Origin: an uncultured Clostridia bacterium
Lineage (GTDB): Bacteria > Bacillota > Clostridia > Christensenellales > Pumilibacteraceae
Direction of reading: 5' to 3'
Assembly: GCA_947589145.1 (NCBI GenBank)
Contig: CANQCB010000045.1
Coordinates: 1 to 11,182 of the forward strand
Length of the DNA stretch: 11,182 nucleotides
The translations under genes were made by a program, and so were the position numbers. Positions 1-6,070 of the stretch are shown piece by piece. A model generated the notes under the pieces. It saw nothing but the letters and a program-made list of their open reading frames with translations, searched no databases and was not told the origin of the DNA. How positions within the stretch are numbered: the first letter of the stretch is position 1; every line of letters begins with the position of its first letter.

Positions 1-2
1 TC

Positions 3-1076
3 ATGCAGGCGGAGTCCACCGGTCAGAGTGTGGGCAAGCTCGTTTCGCGCGTCAACCGCACCGCCCGCATACTCTATCTCATATACGCGGGCATGACGGT
101 CTTGCTCTTCCTTCTCCTTCTCCTCGGCATGGCTATTCCGTCGGACGGAGCGCGGACGATAGACCCCTTCAACGCCGTCATATTCGCGTTGAGCACGGCG
201 GGCACGGGCGGTTTTGCCGCTGTAAGTACGAGCGCGGCGGAGTTCGGGCTGTACGTGCAGATCATGCTGATAGTGTTTATGTTCCTGTTCGGCGTGAACT
301 TCAACATGTATTTCCTGCTCTTCACCCGCAAGTTCAAGGACATATTGCGCAGCGAGGAGCTTCGATTCTATTTCTTCTTCCTCATCGCCGTCATATTCGT
401 TATGACCCTCAATGTCTGCCTGTCCAACGTGTTCGAAACTTATTCCAAATATGGGAATGGATTCGGCGACTTGTTGAAAGATACGGTATTCTCGGCAGTC
501 GCTTGTATGACGTCCACGGGCTTCTCTGTTGCGCATGAAGTTGCTCCGAAAGTTTTCCTCGGTGACTTCTCATTATGGCCGACCTTCTCTGTAATGATGC
601 TGTTTTTGCTTATGTATGTCGGCGCGTGCGCGGGCTCGACGGGCGGCGGCTTCAAATGCTCCCGTTTCATCGTCCTTGCAAAGAGCATGTGGATGAGTTG
701 CAAGCGCATAATCAACCCCAACGCCGTCTACGTCGTCAGGCTCAACGGCAAGAGGGTGGACGAAGAAGTTACGCGCGGCGTACTCGGCTACTTCATAATC
801 TACCTCATAATTCTCGTGCTCGTCACGCTCATACTCAGTTTCGATCCCTTCGTCACGGCGCAGGACGGCGGTTCTTTCCTGACCGCGCTGTCCAGCTCGC
901 TGACTTGTCTGAACAACATAGGACCCGGGCTGACGAAAGCCGTCGGACCCGCGGGCAACTTCTTCGGTTACACGATAGGAATGAAGATAGTCATGTCCGT
1001 CGAAATGCTCATCGGCAGGCTGGAAATATTCCCCATAGTCATGCTGTTTAATCCCAGAACGTACAGTCGTCACTGA
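3..1076 (+). CDS. TrkH-type potassium transporter, C-terminal part (5' end outside window)
   Basis: This is the membrane, ion-conducting subunit of a Trk/Ktr K+ uptake system, which normally works with a cytoplasmic TrkA/KtrA nucleotide-binding subunit. Visible TrkH hallmarks, by residue from base 3, are a pore loop STAGTGGF (64-71), a pore loop MTSTGF (169-174), the segment GACAGSTGGGFK (207-218), a pore loop NNIGPGL (304-310) and the terminal LIGRLEIFP block (336-344). Hydrophobic segments surround each. Family members are about 450-500 residues, and only 357 are visible. The first pore-loop repeat is missing and the frame has no stop before base 3, so the ATG at 3 is probably an internal Met and the gene continues upstream. 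It ends 2 nt before the alpha/beta hydrolase, so the two are probably co-transcribed. The family is certain. TrkH versus KtrB subtype cannot be settled without the N-terminus and the partner gene. Confidence 0.9.
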   Translation: MQAESTGQSVGKLVSRVNRTARILYLIYAGMTVLLFLLLLLGMAIPSDGARTIDPFNAVIFALSTAGTGGFAAVSTSAAEFGLYVQIMLIVFMFLFGVNFNMYFLLFTRKFKDILRSEELRFYFFFLIAVIFVMTLNVCLSNVFETYSKYGNGFGDLLKDTVFSAVACMTSTGFSVAHEVAPKVFLGDFSLWPTFSVMMLFLLMYVGACAGSTGGGFKCSRFIVLAKSMWMSCKRIINPNAVYVVRLNGKRVDEEVTRGVLGYFIIYLIILVLVTLILSFDPFVTAQDGGSFLTALSSSLTCLNNIGPGLTKAVGPAGNFFGYTIGMKIVMSVEMLIGRLEIFPIVMLFNPRTYSRH

Positions 1077-1078
1077 TC

Positions 1079-1996
1079 ATGTCAAAGGCATTGCTTTTTA
1101 TTCACGGATTTTTAACGGGCACGGACGATTGGGACTACTTCCTGCCCGCATTCGAAAAGGATTACGACGCCGTAATCCTTTTTCGCCAACCCGGTCATTC
1201 GCGGGCGGAAGAAAAGCCGAACTATAAAGAATTCACCCTTGCGCGAACTTACGAAGAATTGGACAAAACCATAGACGGGTTGAAATCGTACGACGAGGTG
1301 GACGTAGTCGGACATTCCATGGGCGGCGGCATGGCTCTATATGCGGCGGCGCACCTGCCCAACGTGCGCCGAGCGGTTGCCATTTCTCCCGCGCTCAAAT
1401 ATCCGCATTTTGGCTTTATTTCGAAAAAGAACAGGGTGATAAAGCGACTCCGCGCGCTTGCCTCCGCTTCGGACGGCGAACTTGCCGCGGCTCTCACGGA
1501 AAGCGCGGACAGGATCGCCGAGGTATACAAACAGGGCACGGCGATATTCAAAAAGCGGCTGTTCCCGCATTGGAGTCCGCATAACCTGATAACGTTTGCG
1601 CGCATTATGAAGAGGGCGAAAAAGTGTCTGAAAAGCGTGACTTGTCCCCTCACGGTAATATGGGGCGAACTTGACGAATTCGTGCCCCGCTCCTCGCCCG
1701 AACTCATAATGAAGAGGGTTGGCAGCCGCGACAAACGACTGATCGTCTACGGGGATATGGGACACGGAATGTTATACGAGAAAAACGCGCCAAGAGTGGT
1801 GCGCGACGTCAAAGCGGCGCTCGGCGACGCCGACTTCGAGTTCGGCAAAGCCGAATTTCGCACGGTTTACCGATATACCGAAAACGGAACGCAGGTGACG
1901 CGGCACGCCGTTCGGCTCGACGACGGAAAGGCGAGGGAATTTACCGAATCGTCGGTTCTCGAAAAAAAAGTCAAAAACGACAAAAATCCCGAATAA
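1079..1996 (+). CDS. alpha/beta hydrolase fold protein
   Basis: A soluble alpha/beta-hydrolase of 305 residues with no signal peptide, so presumably cytoplasmic. The N-terminal strand ends in the oxyanion-hole HG pair (H9-G10). The nucleophile elbow GHSMGG carries Ser80, and the triad is completed by Asp199 (in WGELDE) and His229 (in GDMGHG). A helical lid occupies roughly residues 105-185. After the fold ends near residue 250 there is an extra charged tail of about 55 residues, which is not typical of the family. The substrate cannot be told from sequence: esterase, lipase or C-C hydrolase are all possible. The start lies 2 nt after the trkH stop with no clear Shine-Dalgarno sequence, suggesting translation coupled to trkH. 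Fold and triad are secure; the reaction is unknown. Confidence 0.88.
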   Translation: MSKALLFIHGFLTGTDDWDYFLPAFEKDYDAVILFRQPGHSRAEEKPNYKEFTLARTYEELDKTIDGLKSYDEVDVVGHSMGGGMALYAAAHLPNVRRAVAISPALKYPHFGFISKKNRVIKRLRALASASDGELAAALTESADRIAEVYKQGTAIFKKRLFPHWSPHNLITFARIMKRAKKCLKSVTCPLTVIWGELDEFVPRSSPELIMKRVGSRDKRLIVYGDMGHGMLYEKNAPRVVRDVKAALGDADFEFGKAEFRTVYRYTENGTQVTRHAVRLDDGKAREFTESSVLEKKVKNDKNPE

Positions 1997-2072
1997 CACG
2001 CTCTTATGTTTATGTATTATTTAGATTAAAAGTATATATTCATAGGAAAGGAGCGTACAAAAGGAGAGAGCT
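1997..2072 (+). promoter_or_regulatory. AT-rich leader of first degV gene, promoter-like, with strong RBS
   Basis: After the GC-richer hydrolase gene, bases 2003-2042 are very AT-rich and contain a -10-like TATATT at 2035-2040. I found no convincing -35 at 16-18 bp, so the promoter call is tentative. Two purine-rich Shine-Dalgarno-like stretches follow: GGAAAGGAG near 2044-2052, and AAAAGGAGAG just before the ATG at 2073. The second has the right spacing and fixes the degV start. No terminator hairpin is visible after the hydrolase stop, so read-through is possible. Confidence 0.35.
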
Positions 2073-2933
2073 ATGAAAAAAGTTATAGTTTCTACCGACA
2101 GTCCTGCCGATCTTGCGCAAGTTTATGCGGAGCGGGATATTCCCGTGCTTCCGCTCACCGTCATTCTCGGCGACCGAGAAGGCCCGGACGGGGAAATCAC
2201 GCCCGAGGACATTTACGAATATTTTGCACAGACCAAGAAAACGCCGAAAACGGCGGCGGTGTCTCCAGACGTATACGAGGCATTTTTCTCGAAATACACG
2301 GCGGACGGCAGCGAAATGGTGCATTTCACCATATCCTCGGACATGAGCGCTTGCTATAATAACGCGTGTATCGTGGCGGAAAAATATCCCGGCGTGCACG
2401 TCATTGATTCGCACAACCTCTCGACGGGGATAGGCTTACAGGTGCTTTACGCCCGCGACCTTGCCGATCGGGGATTGAGCGCGGCGGACATTGCGGAAAA
2501 AGTGGAAGCGCGCAAGAGCGCCGTTCAGGCGTCATTCATAGTGGACACGATGGATTTTCTTTATCGCGGCGGCCGTTGCGGCGGCATGTCGGCATTCTTT
2601 GCCAGCGTACTTCGAATTCATCCGTCCATTTACGTCGATCCCGTCAGCGGGAAAATGGTAGTCGGCAAAAAATATATCGGGAACGTAAACAAAGTCACTC
2701 CCAAATACGTCGCCGACACCTTGGAAAAGTTCCCGAATATTGACCCCAAATATGTGTTTGTCACGCATACGTCCGCGAGCGGCGAGCTCGTGGAACAGGT
2801 CAAACGGCAGGTGCTGGAAGTCTGCCCCGAAGCCAACGTTATATGCACGGTTGCGGGCGCGACGGTGACTTCGCATTGCGGGAAGGGCACACTCGGGGTT
2901 CTTTATTATAACGACAATAAAGCGGACGCATAA
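2073..2933 (+). CDS. DegV family fatty-acid-binding protein (FakB-like), first copy
   Basis: DegV/FakB proteins bind a single fatty acid in a deep pocket. In Firmicutes they present it to the kinase FakA, which makes acyl-phosphate for phospholipid synthesis. This 286-residue cytoplasmic protein has the usual family length and motifs: TDSPADL at residues 8-14, the TKKTPKTAA block (54-62) in the position of the TSQPS-type lipid-binding motif, ISSDMSACYNNA (87-98), LYRGGRCG (163-170) and SHCGKGTLG (267-275) near the C-terminus. An AAGGAGAGAG Shine-Dalgarno sits directly upstream. It is followed by a paralogue about 156 bp downstream with the same block order, indicating tandem duplication. No fakA (DAK-domain) gene is in the window, so FakB function is inferred from family and not from context. 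Confidence 0.92.
   Translation: MKKVIVSTDSPADLAQVYAERDIPVLPLTVILGDREGPDGEITPEDIYEYFAQTKKTPKTAAVSPDVYEAFFSKYTADGSEMVHFTISSDMSACYNNACIVAEKYPGVHVIDSHNLSTGIGLQVLYARDLADRGLSAADIAEKVEARKSAVQASFIVDTMDFLYRGGRCGGMSAFFASVLRIHPSIYVDPVSGKMVVGKKYIGNVNKVTPKYVADTLEKFPNIDPKYVFVTHTSASGELVEQVKRQVLEVCPEANVICTVAGATVTSHCGKGTLGVLYYNDNKADA
2230..2258 (+). repeat. 29-nt block identical between the two degV genes, copy 1
   Basis: This block encodes the TKKTPKTAA lipid-motif segment and is base-for-base identical to 3253-3281 in the downstream paralogue, including third-codon positions. Sequence around it has diverged more. It is a remnant of the tandem duplication or a short conversion tract, and could serve as a homology for deletion between the copies. 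Confidence 0.7.
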
Positions 2934-2989
2934 CGCCGCTAACGCCGCGTCGCGACAAAAACGATTCCCCATAAGCCGCGCGCATAACG

Positions 2990-3019
2990 TTTCGGTTGGG
3001 GGGGGGAATAACTTATAAG
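2990..3019 (+). promoter_or_regulatory. possible promoter of second degV gene containing a 9-G tract
   Basis: A -10-like TATAAG lies at 3014-3019. About 17-18 bp upstream is a weak -35-like TTTCGG/TTCGGT (2990-2996). The spacer contains an uninterrupted run of nine G (2998-3006). The -35 matches consensus poorly, so the promoter is tentative; the G-run is unambiguous. The rest of the 2934-3089 gap holds no convincing rho-independent terminator, so the second degV may also be read from upstream. Confidence 0.35.
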
Positions 3020-3056
3020 AAAACCTCAAAACAAAATTGTCATAGAACAATGGTAA

Positions 3057-3071
3057 GCGCGCTTTGCGCGC
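3057..3071 (+). other. short GC hairpin ahead of the second degV ribosome binding site
   Basis: GCGCGC, a TTT loop and GCGCGC form a perfect 6-bp stem that ends just before the AAAAGGAGA Shine-Dalgarno (about 3077-3085). No T-run follows, so it is not a terminator. It might modulate translation or mRNA stability, but such short GC palindromes also arise by chance. Confidence 0.35.
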
Positions 3072-3089
3072 AACGGAAAAGGAGACATA

Positions 3090-3953
3090 ATGCCGAAAAT
3101 ACATATAATGCTTGACAGTTCCGCGGACTTGCCCAAGGAAATTCAGGACGAAAGAAACATTCACGTAGAACCGTTACGCGTGCTTCTCGGTGACAGAGAG
3201 GGGCTGGACGGCGTGGAAATTACGCCGAACGATATCTACGAGTATTTTGCCAAGACCAAGAAAACGCCGAAAACGGCGGCGATAGAGCCCGAGCGTTTCG
3301 AGCGCGTTTTCAAAGAACTCACCGCGGACGGCGGCGAGGTCATATACATTTCCATATCGAGCACGCTCAGCGCCTGCTACAACAACGCGCGACTTGCTTC
3401 GGAAAACATTCCCGGAGTGTACGTAATCGACTCCCTCAACCTTTGCAGCGGAGCGTCGCTTCTCGCGCTTTATGCCGACGACCTCATGAAAAAGGGGCTT
3501 GGCGCAAAGGAAATCGTGGAAAGGGTGGAAAAACGCAAGCCTTTCGTGCGTTTGTCGCTGATCGTGGAAAACATGGTGTTCCTTTATAAAGGCGGTCGTT
3601 GCAGCGGCATAACCGCGCTGATAGCCAACGTGCTTAAAATCAAGCCGACTATCATTCTCCACCCCGACGGGAAACTCACCGTGGGCAAGAAGTTCATAGG
3701 CTCGGCTTCCAAAGCGCTGATCAAATATGCGGCGGACGTGCTTAAAAAGGCGGATAACGTGGATAAGAAGTACTTCTTCCTCACGCACACGTCCGCTCCC
3801 CGCGCCGTTTTGGACGAGATAAGAGGCATGATAGAGGAGGCATTGCCCGGGGTGAACATAATCGAAAATATCCCCAACGCCACCATAACCTCGCACACGG
3901 GGCAGGGCGGTATCGGACTTATTTACATAAACGACGGAGGGGTCACGGACTGA
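3090..3953 (+). CDS. DegV family fatty-acid-binding protein (FakB-like), second copy
   Basis: This 287-residue paralogue of the preceding gene is a soluble DegV/FakB-type lipid-binding protein. It shows LDSSADLP (8-15), TKKTPKTAA (56-64), ISSTLSACYNNA (89-100), LYKGGRCSG (165-173) and SHTGQGGIG (268-276), all at matching positions. A strong GGAGA Shine-Dalgarno precedes the ATG. Organisms with FakA often carry two or more FakB proteins with different acyl-chain preferences (known for FakB1/FakB2), so two copies side by side may divide saturated and unsaturated substrates; that is inference. The stop codon is 5 nt before tsaD, implying one transcript through to tRNA modification. Which chain each copy binds cannot be read from sequence. 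Confidence 0.92.
   Translation: MPKIHIMLDSSADLPKEIQDERNIHVEPLRVLLGDREGLDGVEITPNDIYEYFAKTKKTPKTAAIEPERFERVFKELTADGGEVIYISISSTLSACYNNARLASENIPGVYVIDSLNLCSGASLLALYADDLMKKGLGAKEIVERVEKRKPFVRLSLIVENMVFLYKGGRCSGITALIANVLKIKPTIILHPDGKLTVGKKFIGSASKALIKYAADVLKKADNVDKKYFFLTHTSAPRAVLDEIRGMIEEALPGVNIIENIPNATITSHTGQGGIGLIYINDGGVTD
3253..3281 (+). repeat. 29-nt block identical between the two degV genes, copy 2
   Basis: This is the second copy of the identical block at 2230-2258, in the same relative position of the paralogous gene. Confidence 0.7.
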
Positions 3954-3958
3954 CTCGC

Positions 3959-4963
3959 ATGAAAGACATATACGTTCTCGGAATAGAATCGTCCTGCGAC
4001 GAGACCGCGGCGGCGGTGGTAAAAAACGGCAGAGAATGTCTCTCCAACGTCATTGCCAGCCAAATCGAAATACACCGCAGGTTCGGCGGCGTCGTCCCCG
4101 AGATCGCGGGGCGCAACCACCTTCTCGCCGTCATGCCCGTAATCGACGAGGCGCTCACGAAGGCGGGGATAACGAAAGAGCAACTCTCCGCGGTCGCGGT
4201 AACTTACGGCGCGGGGCTGATAGGCTGTCTGCTCGTCGGCGTTTCGGCGGCAAAAGCGCTGTCTTACGCCATAGAAAAACCGCTTATAAAGGTCAACCAT
4301 ATCGAGGGGCATATTGCGGCGAATTTTATTGCCTTTCCCGATCTCGAACCGCCCTTTTTGTCCCTTGTCGCGAGCGGCGGGCACACGAGCATAGTGGCGG
4401 TAAACGGTTACACCGAATACGTCCCCATCGGAGCGACGACGGACGACGCGATAGGCGAGGCTTTCGATAAGGTCGCGCGCATACTCGGCTTGCCGTATCC
4501 CGGCGGACCCGAGATCGACAAGCGCGCCAAACTCGGGCAAGCGACCATAAGATTCTGCCCAAACCTTCGCGCGCGGAGCGACCTCGCATACTCTTTCTCG
4601 GGGCTGAAAACGGCGGTGGTAAACTATGTGCATAACCTCACCCAACGCGGCGAGGAAATCCCCGTGAACGATATTTGCGCGTCGTTCACCGCCGAGGCGG
4701 TGGGATATCTGACGGATACTTTCGTCATTGCGGCAAAAGAGCGCGGCGTGAAAAAAGCCGTGCTTGCAGGCGGCGTCGCGGCGAATTCCTATCTCCGCGC
4801 ACACCTCTCGGAAGCGTTGAAAAGAGAGGGGATAACGCTTTGCGTGCCTCCGCCCGTACTTTGCACGGACAACGCGGCAATGATCGCCGCGCGCGGCTAC
4901 TACTCTTTCGCGGAAGGCAAAGACGTTGCCGACCTCACGCTCAACGCCGTGTCAAATCTGTAA
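3959..4963 (+). CDS. tsaD: tRNA N6-threonylcarbamoyladenosine (t6A37) transferase TsaD
   Basis: TsaD (Kae1/YgjD/Gcp) transfers the threonylcarbamoyl group from TC-AMP to adenosine 37 of ANN-decoding tRNAs, in complex with TsaB and TsaE. The 334-residue length is standard. The N-terminus has the family signature LGIESSCDETAAAV (7-20). The metal-binding HxxxH is His114/His118 in NHIEGH, and the third metal ligand is Asp304 in CTDNAAM. SGGHTS (139-144), GGPEID (182-187), SFSGLKTA (212-219) and GGVAANSYLR (271-280) form the ATPase-fold nucleotide site. All key residues are present, so it should be active. It starts 5 nt after degV2; the nearest GGAGG lies about 20 nt upstream, so the start may rely on coupling. 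tsaB and tsaE are not in the window. Confidence 0.97.
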   Translation: MKDIYVLGIESSCDETAAAVVKNGRECLSNVIASQIEIHRRFGGVVPEIAGRNHLLAVMPVIDEALTKAGITKEQLSAVAVTYGAGLIGCLLVGVSAAKALSYAIEKPLIKVNHIEGHIAANFIAFPDLEPPFLSLVASGGHTSIVAVNGYTEYVPIGATTDDAIGEAFDKVARILGLPYPGGPEIDKRAKLGQATIRFCPNLRARSDLAYSFSGLKTAVVNYVHNLTQRGEEIPVNDICASFTAEAVGYLTDTFVIAAKERGVKKAVLAGGVAANSYLRAHLSEALKREGITLCVPPPVLCTDNAAMIAARGYYSFAEGKDVADLTLNAVSNL

Positions 4964-4971
4964 AATAAATT

Positions 4972-5292
4972 ATGAAAAAATTACGTAAGAAAAAACCCGT
5001 CGGCGCTGTCAAAAAAGGCGACGTCGTGACGGCATATACTTTCGGCGGTGCGATTTTTCGCGGAACGCTTGCGAAAAACGGCAGGGACGCCATATCCTTA
5101 TGCGACGCGGAAAAATATGAGGACGGCGTGCTGTATCCGCTTTCTTCCGTGACCGTGGAAAAGTCGGAGATCTGCGGCTTCGGATATTCTCGCGGAAGGG
5201 AAGCGATAATCGAGCAGTTCGAATGGGAACTCACCGCGCACGTTCCGAAAGCGCTTAAAAATCTCCGCATACACAGGAGCAGACGGGGCTGA
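4972..5292 (+). CDS. small basic protein of unknown function downstream of tsaD
   Basis: I do not recognise this 106-residue protein as a named family. It begins 8 nt after the tsaD stop with no visible Shine-Dalgarno, consistent with translational coupling and co-transcription. The N-terminus is strongly basic (KKLRKKK at 2-8). Residues about 18-75 alternate short beta-type segments (GDVVTAYTFGG, FRGTLAKNG, AISLCDAEKYE, LYPLSSVTVEKSEI), a pattern that recalls LSm/SH3-like small beta-barrels of RNA-binding proteins. That resemblance is impressionistic. The C-terminus is again basic (IHRSRRG). It has no signal peptide or membrane segment, so it is probably cytoplasmic. Codon use matches tsaD. 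A tRNA- or ribosome-associated role fits the neighbourhood but is unproven. Confidence 0.7.
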   Translation: MKKLRKKKPVGAVKKGDVVTAYTFGGAIFRGTLAKNGRDAISLCDAEKYEDGVLYPLSSVTVEKSEICGFGYSRGREAIIEQFEWELTAHVPKALKNLRIHRSRRG

Positions 5293-5311
5293 TATTTTTC
5301 CGAAAAAGGTA

Positions 5312-5342
5312 TTGACAAAGGGTAAATATGGGGGGGTATGCT
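5312..5342 (+). promoter_or_regulatory. putative promoter with G7 tract in the spacer
   Basis: A perfect consensus -35 TTGACA (5312-5317) is followed 19 bp later by a -10-like TATGCT (5337-5342). The last seven spacer bases are all G (5330-5336). The 19-bp spacing is longer than the optimal 17, so loss of two G would give ideal spacing. It would drive the lipoprotein at 5528, and probably the protease after it, with a 5' leader of about 180 nt. The -35 is convincing; the -10 is weaker. Confidence 0.5.
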
Positions 5343-5527
5343 GTAACGTCGACTGACGGAATAACGATATATTGGAGCGTAAGTTGCGTTGAAGGGCTTT
5401 TTGATGAATGGCTTACAATTATGTTTGCCTGAAAGTTAAAGCGTTGTTGGCATTAATACGATAAAACTCGCGGGAGGAAGACAGCATCTATTCTTCACCC
5501 GTAAAAAAATATAAGGAGGACAGAATT
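5343..5527 (+). other. long 5' leader of the lipoprotein gene with a hairpin and strong RBS
   Basis: The leader is AT-richer than the upstream genes. Near its end, 5471-5501 can fold into an imperfect hairpin: CGGG pairs with CCCG, there is a small internal loop, GAAGA pairs with TCTTC, and a 10-nt loop closes it. Seven A follow, and then a near-perfect AAGGAGGA Shine-Dalgarno (5513-5520) 7 nt before the ATG. I recognise no known riboswitch, T-box or attenuator. Confidence 0.35.
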
Positions 5528-6052
5528 ATGAAGAAAGCAGTGAAAAAAGCGCTGTGCGCGGTGGGTATAATTGCCTGCCTCGCGGCCGTCTGCCTGACGG
5601 CTTTCGGCTGCGGGACGAAACCGCCCGATCAAATCCTTAACCCGCATATAACGTCGGACGGGCTTGACGTCCTTTTGGAAACGAGAACGGAGTATGATAA
5701 GGCGAGCAAGGACTTCATAACGGTTTGCGGGGACTACAACGAAGCGGAAAAAGCGCTGGAAAGCCACGGCGTTAAAAATGCGCCGCTTGGAGAAGTAAAG
5801 ACGTATATGGACGAGCATGGCAAAGACAAGTCGCTTGTCGTATGCTATTATTCGCGGACGAGTTATAACGGACCGCACAGCATAAAGCAGATAGAAGTGA
5901 AGGACGGCAAGCTCTACATGGCAATCTACCTCGGCGACGACGAGGTGGCGGAGACGGTTATGTGCGGCAGCCTGCTTATTGCGGGGGTAAACAAATCTTC
6001 CATCTCGGGTATTACCGAATGCGATTACGCCTTTGAGCAAAGAAAAAAATAA
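5528..6052 (+). CDS. small secreted lipoprotein, weakly PrcB-like
   Basis: A 174-residue protein with a classical lipoprotein export signal: basic KKAVKKA, a hydrophobic core to about residue 24, and a lipobox-like AFGC with the modified Cys at residue 28. It should be anchored to the outer face of the membrane. A helical stretch with many charged residues (about 45-85) precedes a beta-rich C-terminal domain. That domain contains SLVVCYYSRTSYNGPHSI, IEVKDGKLYMAIY and SLLIAGVNKSSI. The strand pattern weakly recalls the PrcB C-terminal domain, named for the lipoprotein partner of the S8 protease PrtP in Treponema; the GGY-type core motif is degenerate, so this is a hypothesis. The protease gene starts 18 nt downstream, supporting a functional pair. 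Base composition follows the GC-richer neighbours and not the AT-rich protease. The RBS is strong (AAGGAGGA). Confidence 0.75.
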   Translation: MKKAVKKALCAVGIIACLAAVCLTAFGCGTKPPDQILNPHITSDGLDVLLETRTEYDKASKDFITVCGDYNEAEKALESHGVKNAPLGEVKTYMDEHGKDKSLVVCYYSRTSYNGPHSIKQIEVKDGKLYMAIYLGDDEVAETVMCGSLLIAGVNKSSISGITECDYAFEQRKK

Positions 6053-6070
6053 ATTTGGCGGTATATCAAG

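Noticed and set aside
573..1073. Open frames opposite and overlapping trkH (both strands)
   Set aside because: They are Arg/His-rich shadow translations of a clear membrane transporter gene.
3923..4804. Long open frame on the minus strand opposite tsaD
   Set aside because: It is a shadow of the GC-rich tsaD gene: composition is Arg-rich and low in complexity, there is no recognisable domain, and tsaD on the plus strand is complete and conserved.
5294..5312. Terminator after the small protein downstream of tsaD (TTTTT-CCG-AAAAA)
   Set aside because: The stem is only A-T pairs with a 3-nt loop and no following T-run, so it is too weak to call.
5405..5440. Eleven-codon leader peptide (MNGLQLCLPES) in the lipoprotein leader
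   Set aside because: There is no clear Shine-Dalgarno, no run of regulatory codons and no attenuator hairpins arranged around it.
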